In this document: piece after piece, positions 1-5,903 of the stretch | How the letters are laid out: each line of letters opens with the position of its first letter | Numbering within the stretch: position 1 is the stretch's first letter | NCBI GenBank assembly: GCA_030523385.1 | Contig: JAUNIV010000035.1 | Span: 1 to 8,351 of the forward strand | Origin: Bacteroidales bacterium | Lineage (GTDB): Bacteria; Bacteroidota; Bacteroidia; Bacteroidales; Bacteroidaceae | DNA: 8,351 nt | Reading direction: 5' to 3' | Translations under genes and position numbers: made by a program | Notes under the pieces: generated by a model | The model's input: only the letters and a program-made list of their open reading frames with translations | What the model was told of the DNA's origin: nothing | The model's database searches: none

Positions 1-14
1 ATATTTTTTTTTCA

Positions 15-63
15 CCCTTTGAAACCGAAAAGATGAAAGCATCAAATTTCCGGTTTCATAGGG
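15..63. repeat. Imperfect inverted repeat upstream of the lspA promoter
   Basis: Arms at 15-27 (CCCTTTGAAACCG) and 51-63 (CGGTTTCATAGGG) pair over 13 positions with one T-T mismatch. After an A-C mismatch at 28/50, three more A-T pairs (29-31 with 47-49) are possible. The right arm ends 7 bases before the -33 element at 71. A run of nine T (4-12) lies before the left arm and no T-run follows the right arm, so this is not a canonical intrinsic terminator on the + strand. Read on the - strand it would be followed by A, so it is not one there either. The T-run could be the tail of a terminator whose stem lies left of the window. The role is unknown: operator, RNA hairpin at the end of an upstream transcript, or chance. 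Confidence 0.55.
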
Positions 64-70
64 AGGAATG

Positions 71-101
71 TTTGCCATGTTGAAAAATACGCTTACCTTT
101 G
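71..101 (+). promoter_or_regulatory. Bacteroidota-type promoter for lspA
   Basis: TTTG at 71-74 is followed after 19 bases by TACCTTTG at 94-101. This matches the Bacteroidota housekeeping consensus (TTTG at -33, TAnnTTTG at -7) in both boxes and in spacing. Transcription would start a few bases after 101, giving a leader of roughly 30 bases. That leader ends in an A-rich stretch directly before the ATG at 140, with no Shine-Dalgarno motif, as is usual in this phylum. Confidence 0.75.
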
Positions 102-139
102 CAGACAGAAATCCGTAAAAAAGCGAACAAGAAAAAAAT

Positions 140-793
140 ATGAAGCAACTTCTTTCACGAAAAGGATTAGCCCTACTCATTGTGTTCGGCATTGTGATAG
201 CCGACCAACTGGTGAAGATTATTATCAAGACCTCCATGCTATATCACGAAGAAATACGCATCGCCGACTGGTTCTACATTCATTTCTTAGAGAACCCGGG
301 CTTTGCCTTCGGCATGCAGTTCATCCCCAAAACAGTGCTTACCCTCTCGCGGGCATTCTTCTCCTGCCTGATAGCATGGTATCTGGTGCATCTTGTCAAG
401 GAGGAGTACAAACGCGGGTATATCGTCTGCATTGCGCTCATACTGGCAGGTGCCATTGGCAATGTCATCGACTGCCTGTTCTATGGTGCCCTGTTCAGCG
501 AAAGCACCCCTACGCAGGTGGCGGCACTGGTAGCACCGGGCGAAGGTTATGCCGACTGGCTGACCGGACGGGTGGTGGATATGTTCTACTTCCCGCTGTT
601 TGAGTTCGACTGGCCGGGATGGATGCCCCTCATAGGCGGCAGGCATTTCCTTTTCTTCAGTCCCGTGTTCAATGTGGCAGACGCCGCCGTGAGCTGCGGA
701 GTCATCGCGATGATCTTGTTTTACCGGAACACTTTGTCGGAAAGTATGGAGTCAATGAAGCGAGAATGCAAAAATAGTCGTTTCTTTTCTTGA
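140..793 (+). CDS. lspA: Lipoprotein signal peptidase (signal peptidase II)
   Basis: LspA is an inner-membrane aspartyl protease that cuts the signal peptide from prolipoproteins just before the lipidated cysteine. The 217-residue product has about four hydrophobic segments (near 9-30, 66-87, 92-112 and 174-196). Family motifs are present in order: ADQ at 21-23, ENPGFAFG at 51-58, GNVID at 107-111, VVDM at 145-148 and NVAD at 178-181. By comparison with E. coli LspA, the catalytic pair should be Asp147 and Asp181. The protein is about 50 residues longer than E. coli LspA. The extra length lies mostly in the periplasmic stretch of about 35 residues between GNVID and VVDM and in the loop before NVAD, which I take as the Bacteroidota form. 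The ATG at 140 is preceded by an A-rich leader and a well-placed promoter. The gene ends in TGA, 73 bases before purM. Its last residues are polar and look unconserved. Confidence 0.95.
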   Translation: MKQLLSRKGLALLIVFGIVIADQLVKIIIKTSMLYHEEIRIADWFYIHFLENPGFAFGMQFIPKTVLTLSRAFFSCLIAWYLVHLVKEEYKRGYIVCIALILAGAIGNVIDCLFYGALFSESTPTQVAALVAPGEGYADWLTGRVVDMFYFPLFEFDWPGWMPLIGGRHFLFFSPVFNVADAAVSCGVIAMILFYRNTLSESMESMKRECKNSRFFS

Positions 794-822
794 AAACACA
801 AGGCTATAAGCAAAATAATGAC

Positions 823-830
823 TACTTTTG
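823..830 (+). promoter_or_regulatory. -7 element of the probable purM promoter
   Basis: TACTTTTG at 823-830 matches the Bacteroidota -7 consensus TAnnTTTG. I see no TTTG or TTG 19-21 bases upstream, so the -33 box is poor or absent. Transcription would begin around 835-838, giving a leader of about 30 bases to the ATG at 867. The possible TTG start at 828 falls inside this box, upstream of any transcript it makes, which supports the 867 start. Confidence 0.55.
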
Positions 831-866
831 CACATTCAAAAACAGGAACAAAACATAAATAAACCC

Positions 867-2036
867 ATGAGTAACCAACGATACATGCAGCGCGGCGTGT
901 CCGCATCCAAAGAAGATGTGCACAACGCCATCAAGAACATTGACAAAGGTATATTCCCGCAGGCTTTCTGCAAAATCATTCCCGACATATTGGGCGGAGA
1001 CCCCGAATATTGCAACATCATGCATGCCGACGGGGCTGGCACCAAATCGTCTTTGGCTTACCTGTATTGGAAGGAAACGGGCGACCTGAGCGTGTGGAAA
1101 GGAATTGCGCAGGATGCGCTGATTATGAACATAGACGACCTGTTGTGTGTGGGTGCCGTTGACAACATTCTGGTATCGAGCACCATCGGACGCAACAAGC
1201 TGTTGGTGCCGGGCGAGGTGATTTCGGCCATCATCAACGGTACGGATGAGTTGCTGGCCGAACTCCGCGAAATGGGTGTAGGCGTGTATGCCACCGGCGG
1301 AGAGACTGCCGACGTGGGCGACCTGGTGCGTACCATCATTGTGGACTCCACCGTGACTTGCCGCATGAAGCGTGCCGACGTGATAAACAATGCCAATATC
1401 CGTCCGGGCGATGTGATTGTGGGTCTTGCCTCCTACGGACAGGCCACTTACGAGAAAGAATACAATGGCGGCATGGGCAGCAACGGGCTGACTTCGGCAC
1501 GCCACGATGTGTTTGCCAAATATCTGGCAGAGAAATATCCCGAAAGCTATGACAAGGCAGTGCCCGAAGAACTGGTGTACAGCGGTGCGCTACACCTGAC
1601 GGATGCCGTGGAAGGCAGTCCGCTGGATGCAGGCAAGTTGGTGCTCTCACCTACCCGCACGTATGCTCCGGTAGTGAAGAAACTGCTCGATGCGCTTCGC
1701 CCGCAGATTCATGGCATGGTGCATTGTTCTGGCGGTGCACAGACCAAAGTGCTTCACTTTGTGGGCGACAACTGCCGCGTGGTGAAGGACAATCTGTTCC
1801 CTGTTCCTCCGTTGTTCCGCACCATCAAGGAACAAAGTGGCACGGATTGGGACGAAATGTACAAGGTGTTCAACATGGGACACCGACTGGAAGTGTACCT
1901 CTCGCCCGAACATGCCGAAGAGGTGATAGCTATCTCGAAGTCGTTCAACATTGATGCGCAAATCATCGGTCGCATTGAGGAAAGTGACAAGAAGGAACTG
2001 ATTATCCGCAGTGAGTTCGGAGAATTCAGATACTGA
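867..2036 (+). CDS. purM: Phosphoribosylformylglycinamidine cyclo-ligase (AIR synthase), divergent Bacteroidota form
   Basis: PurM closes the imidazole ring of FGAM to give AIR using ATP, the fifth step of de novo purine synthesis, in the cytoplasm. The 389-residue product shows the AIR-synthase plan: DGAGTK at 55-60 (DGVGTK in E. coli), GGETAD at 144-149, a GSNGLTSAR segment at 204-212 (HSNGYSLVR in E. coli), SPTRTY at 261-266, CSGG at 287-290 and a MYKVFNMG segment at 331-338. It differs from E. coli PurM (345 residues) in length and at several motifs. The GGGFWENI segment is replaced by GGAQTKVL, and FNCGVG by FNMGHR. It could be read as an AIR-synthase-related protein, but the motif order and housekeeping setting favour true PurM. 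I chose the ATG at 867 because the frame's upstream TTG at 828 lies inside the -7 box. The gene ends in two in-frame stops (TGA TAA). Confidence 0.85.
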   Translation: MSNQRYMQRGVSASKEDVHNAIKNIDKGIFPQAFCKIIPDILGGDPEYCNIMHADGAGTKSSLAYLYWKETGDLSVWKGIAQDALIMNIDDLLCVGAVDNILVSSTIGRNKLLVPGEVISAIINGTDELLAELREMGVGVYATGGETADVGDLVRTIIVDSTVTCRMKRADVINNANIRPGDVIVGLASYGQATYEKEYNGGMGSNGLTSARHDVFAKYLAEKYPESYDKAVPEELVYSGALHLTDAVEGSPLDAGKLVLSPTRTYAPVVKKLLDALRPQIHGMVHCSGGAQTKVLHFVGDNCRVVKDNLFPVPPLFRTIKEQSGTDWDEMYKVFNMGHRLEVYLSPEHAEEVIAISKSFNIDAQIIGRIEESDKKELIIRSEFGEFRY

Positions 2037-2053
2037 TAAGGATTTAAACGATT

Positions 2054-2338
2054 ATGAACGATATGGAAAAAGGAATGGAACCGGAACGTAAAGGTTGCCT
2101 CATACAGATTGGAACCATGGCATTAGTTGCCATCGGAATGTATATCAGCATCGAAATGGAATGGCCATACCTGAAAAATCTGTTGCTTATGTCATCGTGC
2201 CTTATCGGCTCCTTCGTAGGTGAACGATATTTCATGAAATCGGAAAAACATCCTTCCAATAAGACCTATATATGGTTGGCTATCGGAGCTTTGGTAGCAG
2301 CAGGATTACTGACTTGGCTATTGGAAGGCAGGGGTTAA
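2054..2338 (+). CDS. Small hypothetical membrane protein (94 aa, about three membrane segments)
   Basis: I do not recognise this protein. A charged N-terminus of about 13 residues is followed by hydrophobic segments near 15-33, 38-56 and 71-90. The loop between the second and third (ERYFMKSEKHPSNK, 57-70) is basic. There is no signal-peptidase site or catalytic motif I can name. It begins 17 bases after the purM stop and ends 13 bases before the next small membrane-protein gene, so it is probably co-transcribed with both. The ATG at 2054 is used because it is first after the purM stop, but Met4 and Met8 are also possible. Its consistent frame, position inside a tight operon and membrane-protein composition argue for a real gene. 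No function is assigned. Confidence 0.75.
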   Translation: MNDMEKGMEPERKGCLIQIGTMALVAIGMYISIEMEWPYLKNLLLMSSCLIGSFVGERYFMKSEKHPSNKTYIWLAIGALVAAGLLTWLLEGRG

Positions 2339-2351
2339 AAGAGAAAAACGT

Positions 2352-2555
2352 ATGAAGAAGAAAATCATTGTCAGTCTGGGTGCCCTGATAGGAATGTCGT
2401 GTCTGTTGGGATTGCTTGCTTTCCTGTTAGACAGTTGGGAGACGAGCAGCATCTTTCGTAAAGTTATCGGCATCATAGCCCTGTTGGGATGGGTGGGCAT
2501 CACCTACAGCTTAGTGACACTGAAATACAAATGGATTAGAAAATTAGCTGAATAA
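2352..2555 (+). CDS. Small hypothetical membrane protein (67 aa, two membrane segments), overlaps prfA start
   Basis: I do not recognise this protein. It starts MKKK, which fits a positive-inside membrane anchor, followed by hydrophobic segments near 5-26 and 36-56. A basic tail (LKYKWIRKLAE, 57-67) follows. The two segments are joined by a short loop (DSWETSSIFRK), so both ends are probably cytoplasmic. Its TAA shares one base with the ATG of prfA (TAATG at 2553-2557), an arrangement typical of translational coupling. Together with the 94-residue gene just upstream it forms a pair of tiny membrane-protein genes between purM and prfA. A role tied to release factor 1 is not shown by the sequence. 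Confidence 0.75.
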   Translation: MKKKIIVSLGALIGMSCLLGLLAFLLDSWETSSIFRKVIGIIALLGWVGITYSLVTLKYKWIRKLAE

Positions 2556-3667
2556 TGGCAGACAACAATACCCTACTGGAGAAACTCGATGGCCTGGTTG
2601 CCCGCTTCGAGGAAGTATCGACCTTGATTACCGACCCGGCAGTCATAGCCGACCAAAAGCGGTATGTCAAGCTCACGAAAGAATATAAGGAATTGGGCGA
2701 CATCATGGCGGCAAGGAAAGAATACGTGCAATGCTTAGGCGGACTGGAAGAGGCTCGCAAGCTGATGAGCACGGAGACCGACCCCGAAATGAAGGAAATG
2801 GCACGCGAAGAAGCGGCTGCCTGCGAAACGCGCATCCCTCAGTTGGAAGAAGAAATCAAACTGTTGCTCGTCCCTGCCGACCCGCAAGACGACAGGAATG
2901 CCATTCTGGAAATACGCGGAGGCACGGGAGGCGACGAAGCAGCCATTTTTGCCGGCGACCTCTTCCGCATGTACTCCAAATATTGCGAGAGCAAGGGATG
3001 GAAGCTGGAAGTATCGAGCGCCAACGAAGGGGCAGCCGGCGGATTCAAGGAAATCATCTGCTACGTAACGGGCGACAAGGTGTATGGCACACTGAAATAT
3101 GAGTCGGGCGTGCACCGCGTGCAGCGCGTGCCTGCCACCGAAACGCAAGGACGTGTGCACACATCGGCCGCATCGGTAGCCGTATTGCCCGAAGCTGAGC
3201 CGTTCGACGTAGAGATAAACGAAGGAGAAATCAAGTGGGACACCTTCCGAAGCGGAGGAGCCGGCGGACAGAATGTGAACAAGGTGGAATCGGGCGTGCG
3301 CTTGCGCTACAACTGGAAGAACCCCAACACGGGAGTGGTGGAAGAGATACTGATAGAGTGTACCGAAACGCGCGACCAGCCGAAGAACAAGGAACGTGCC
3401 CTGTCACGCCTGCGCACTTTCATCTATGACAAGGAACACCAGAAATACATAGACGACATTGCCAGCAAGCGCAAAACCATGGTGAGCACTGGCGACCGTT
3501 CGGCCAAAATCCGTACCTATAACTATCCGCAGGGACGCATCACCGACCACCGCATCAATTATACCATCTATAACCTGAGTGCCTTTATGGACGGAGACAT
3601 TCAGGACTGCATAGACCACCTGATTGTGGCGGAAAATGCCGAAAGACTGAAGGAAAGCGAATTGTAA
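2555..3667 (+). CDS. prfA: Peptide chain release factor 1
   Basis: RF1 reads UAA and UAG stop codons in the ribosomal A site and triggers hydrolysis of peptidyl-tRNA. The 370-residue product has the usual class-I order. An N-terminal helical region comes first, then a conserved stretch from RGGTGGDEA at 121-129, the codon-reading tripeptide PAT at 193-195 inside VQRVPATETQGR, and the catalytic GGQ at 237-239. A basic C-terminal part follows (SAKIRTYNYPQGRITDHR, 316-333). PAT rather than SPF identifies RF1 and not RF2, and there is no internal frameshift site of the RF2 kind. Length is close to the family norm. The ATG at 2555 overlaps the stop of the preceding gene by one base. The gene ends in TAA, 30 bases before pyrF. 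Confidence 0.97.
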   Translation: MADNNTLLEKLDGLVARFEEVSTLITDPAVIADQKRYVKLTKEYKELGDIMAARKEYVQCLGGLEEARKLMSTETDPEMKEMAREEAAACETRIPQLEEEIKLLLVPADPQDDRNAILEIRGGTGGDEAAIFAGDLFRMYSKYCESKGWKLEVSSANEGAAGGFKEIICYVTGDKVYGTLKYESGVHRVQRVPATETQGRVHTSAASVAVLPEAEPFDVEINEGEIKWDTFRSGGAGGQNVNKVESGVRLRYNWKNPNTGVVEEILIECTETRDQPKNKERALSRLRTFIYDKEHQKYIDDIASKRKTMVSTGDRSAKIRTYNYPQGRITDHRINYTIYNLSAFMDGDIQDCIDHLIVAENAERLKESEL

Positions 3668-3697
3668 TTAGTAAATCATTAAAACATAACCGCTATC

Positions 3698-4516
3698 ATG
3701 AACAAGCAACAATTATTTGAGAACATCCAAAAGAAAAAGTCCTTCCTCTGCGTAGGATTGGATACTGACATAAAGAAGATTCCCGAACACTTGCTGAAGG
3801 AAGAAGACCCTATCTGTGCATTCAACAAGGCAATCATTGATGCCACTGCCCCCTACTGCATCGCCTACAAACCCAATTTGGCTTTCTACGAGAGCATGGG
3901 CGTGAAGGGATGGATTGCTTTTGAGAAAACCGTGAACTATATCAAGGAGCAATATCCCGACCAGTTCATCATAGCCGACGCCAAACGCGGTGACATCGGC
4001 AACACTTCTGCCATGTATGCCCGCACTTTCTTCGAAGAAATGGACATAGACTCTGTGACCGTGGCTCCCTACATGGGCGAGGACAGCGTAAGCCCGTTCC
4101 TTACCTACGAAGGCAAATGGGTTATCCTGCTGGCACTGACCAGCAACAAAGGTTCGCATGACTTCCAGCTGACGGAAGATGCAAACGGCGAACGCCTGTT
4201 TGAGAAAGTGTTGCGCAAGTCACAGGAATGGGGTAATGACGAAAACATGATGTATGTGGTAGGTGCTACGCAGGGACGCGCCTTTGAGGATATACGCCGC
4301 ATCGTCCCCAACCACTTCCTGCTCGTGCCGGGCATCGGTGCACAAGGCGGTTCGCTGGAAGAAGTGTGCAAGTATGGCATGAACAGCATGTGCGGACTGA
4401 TAGTGAACTCCAGCCGTGCCATCATCTATGCCGACAAGACGGAGAACTTCGCCGCCGTGGCCGGACAAGAGGCACAGAAGGTGCAGAAGCAAATGGAAGA
4501 GCTGCTCCACTTTTAA
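3698..4516 (+). CDS. pyrF: Orotidine 5'-phosphate decarboxylase (long subtype)
   Basis: PyrF converts OMP to UMP, the last step of de novo pyrimidine synthesis, in the cytoplasm. The 272-residue TIM-barrel protein shows VGLDTD at 19-24, AYKPN at 56-60, the catalytic DAKRGD at 94-99 extended as IGNTS, a VVGATQG strand at 187-193, the phosphate-binding PGIGAQGG at 211-218 and NSSRAI at 237-242. The DAKRGDIGNTS form and the length (about 270 against about 240 in the E. coli type) mark the longer subtype found in many Bacteroidota and Actinobacteria. The ATG at 3698 follows an A/T-rich 30-base spacer without a recognisable promoter, so it is probably transcribed with prfA. Confidence 0.96.
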   Translation: MNKQQLFENIQKKKSFLCVGLDTDIKKIPEHLLKEEDPICAFNKAIIDATAPYCIAYKPNLAFYESMGVKGWIAFEKTVNYIKEQYPDQFIIADAKRGDIGNTSAMYARTFFEEMDIDSVTVAPYMGEDSVSPFLTYEGKWVILLALTSNKGSHDFQLTEDANGERLFEKVLRKSQEWGNDENMMYVVGATQGRAFEDIRRIVPNHFLLVPGIGAQGGSLEEVCKYGMNSMCGLIVNSSRAIIYADKTENFAAVAGQEAQKVQKQMEELLHF

Positions 4517-4524
4517 TATTCAAC

Positions 4525-4542
4525 GATTGAGCAAGATTGAGC
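4525..4542 (+). repeat. 8-bp direct repeat spanning the HD-gene start
   Basis: GATTGAGC occurs at 4525-4532 and again at 4535-4542, two bases apart. The second copy contains the TTG start of the HD gene. The first copy contains another TTG (4527) in a different frame, which would run only seven codons to a TAA at 4548-4550. This may be a small local duplication. It makes the start region ambiguous but does not change the frame of the main gene. Confidence 0.6.
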
Positions 4543-5772
4543 GAACGTAAGATTATCAATGACCCCGTATTCGGGTTCATCAACATTCCGAAAGGATTGC
4601 TGTATGACATCGTATGCCACCCGTTGCTGCAACGCCTCACGCGTATCAAGCAACTGGGGTTGGCATCGGCTGTCTATCCGGGAGCACAACATACCCGCTT
4701 CCAACATTCGTTGGGTGCTTTCCACCTGATGAGCGAAACCATCAAACACCTCACCGCCAAAGGCAACTTCATATTCGACAGCGAAGCGGAAGCCGTACAG
4801 GCAGCCATCCTGCTTCACGACATCGGACACGGACCTTTCTCCCATGTGTTGGAGAACACACTGGTGGGAGGCGTGTCGCATGAAGAGATTTCACTCATGC
4901 TGATGGAGCGCATGAACCACGAGATGAAAGGCCAACTCCATTTGGCCATACAAATATTCAAGGACGAATATCCCAAGAAATTCCTTCACCAGTTGGTCAG
5001 CGGACAGCTTGACATGGACCGTCTGGACTACCTGCGGCGGGACAGTTTCTATACGGGAGTAACCGAAGGCAATATCGGTTCGGCACGCATCATCAAGATG
5101 CTCGACGTAAAAGACGACCACCTGGTAGTGGAAGCCAAAGGCATCTACTCCATAGAAAACTTCCTGATGTCGCGCCGGCTGATGTACTGGCAGGTATATC
5201 TGCACAAGACCTCCGTAGCCTACGAGAAAATGCTGATCAGCGCCCTGCTGCGTGCCAAGAAGCTGGCTGCACAAGGCACAGAGCTATTTGCCTCCCCTGC
5301 ACTGAAGTTCTTCCTATACAACACCATAGGCAAGGAAGAATTTTATAACAATCCAAATTGTTTAGAAAATTTTATCCAGTTGGACGACAATGATATATGG
5401 ACGGCACTGAAAGTGTGGAGCACTCACAGCGACATAGTCTTGTCCTCTCTAAGCCGGGGGATAATAAACCGGAAACTCTTCAAAGTGGAAGTAAGTTCCT
5501 CGCCCATTTCTATCAGGAAGAAAGAAGAAATCATTCAGCGTATTAGCAATCAACTACTTATAAGTAAGAAAGATGCAAACTACTTCCTCTCCACATCCTA
5601 CATAGAAAACAATATGTATAAGAAAGAGGATGACAGCATCGAAATCATATACAACGATGGAAGCACCAAGGATATAGCCGAAGCATCGGACATGCTGAAC
5701 ATTTCCCTTTTATCTCGAAAAGTCAAGAAATATTACGTATGTTACTTGCGTCCGGAAAAAGAAGGGCATTAA
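4537..5772 (+). CDS. HD-domain phosphohydrolase (YwfO/EF1143-like, putative dNTP triphosphohydrolase)
   Basis: This belongs to the HD superfamily group that includes SAMHD1 and the bacterial YwfO/EF1143 proteins, several of which hydrolyse dNTPs; the substrate here is inferred. The 411-residue product has the metal-binding set in order: His57 in RFQHSLG, His94-Asp95 in LLHDIGHGPFSH, and Asp161 in DMDRLDYLRRD. These line up with SAMHD1 His167, His206-Asp207 and Asp311. The usual active-site Tyr and Asp equivalents (Tyr165, Asp169) are also present. The start is TTG at 4537: an in-frame TGA at 4528-4530 blocks any earlier start, and the first in-frame ATG comes only after the conserved N-terminal motifs. 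It begins 20 bases after pyrF. From about residue 265 onward the DNA becomes much richer in A/T than the catalytic half, and the C-terminal domain looks less conserved. Confidence 0.88.
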   Translation: MSERKIINDPVFGFINIPKGLLYDIVCHPLLQRLTRIKQLGLASAVYPGAQHTRFQHSLGAFHLMSETIKHLTAKGNFIFDSEAEAVQAAILLHDIGHGPFSHVLENTLVGGVSHEEISLMLMERMNHEMKGQLHLAIQIFKDEYPKKFLHQLVSGQLDMDRLDYLRRDSFYTGVTEGNIGSARIIKMLDVKDDHLVVEAKGIYSIENFLMSRRLMYWQVYLHKTSVAYEKMLISALLRAKKLAAQGTELFASPALKFFLYNTIGKEEFYNNPNCLENFIQLDDNDIWTALKVWSTHSDIVLSSLSRGIINRKLFKVEVSSSPISIRKKEEIIQRISNQLLISKKDANYFLSTSYIENNMYKKEDDSIEIIYNDGSTKDIAEASDMLNISLLSRKVKKYYVCYLRPEKEGH

Positions 5773-5812
5773 ATAATTGGCAAATTGTACGGATATATCA
5801 AAAAAAAACGCG

Positions 5813-5820
5813 TAATTTGC
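5813..5820 (+). promoter_or_regulatory. Weak -7-like element upstream of lpxD
   Basis: TAATTTGC at 5813-5820 resembles the Bacteroidota -7 box but is one T short of TAnnTTTG. The nearest TTG (5785-5787) is too far upstream for the usual spacing. It lies in the largest gap of the window (5773-5903), just after an A-run at 5800-5808, which is where a separate promoter for the lipid A genes would be expected. The support is suggestive only. Confidence 0.3.
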
Positions 5821-5831
5821 ATATTAATCAT

Positions 5832-5854
5832 GTGTTTACACGGAGATGTAACAC
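5832..5854 (+). other. Small hairpin in the lpxD leader
   Basis: GTGTTTACA (5832-5840) can pair with TGTAACAC (5847-5854) over eight base pairs with one bulged T (5837), enclosing a six-base loop CGGAGA. No T-run follows, so it is not an intrinsic terminator. If transcription starts from the candidate box at 5813-5820, the hairpin would sit at the very 5' end of the lpxD mRNA, about 50 bases before the ATG. It could protect the message or bind a regulator, but no function is shown. Confidence 0.4.
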
Positions 5855-5903
5855 GCAAGTAACGAAACTGAAATATTTAGAATATAAAGAATTAGACAGT
5901 ATT

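Noticed and set aside
20..58. Intrinsic terminator at the start of the window
   Set aside because: The stem is good, but the T-run precedes it instead of following it on the + strand, and on the - strand it is followed by A.
77..118. Short frame ATG to TAA (13 codons) upstream of lspA
   Set aside because: It overlaps the promoter boxes and starts upstream of the expected transcription start, so it would not be on the lspA message.
828..866. N-terminal extension of purM from TTG 828
   Set aside because: The TTG is inside the -7 box at 823-830, and the 13 added residues do not look like PurM. The ATG at 867 is preferred.
822..1505. Long open frame on the - strand opposite purM (227 codons)
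   Set aside because: It lies wholly opposite a conserved gene, is His/Val/Ala-rich without recognisable motifs, and has no promoter. It is a shadow frame.
5739..5903. 55-residue N-terminal extension of LpxD from TTG 5739 (or a shorter one from GTG 5832)
   Set aside because: It would overlap the HD gene, and family homology begins at the ATG at 5904. The resulting length of 347 fits LpxD.
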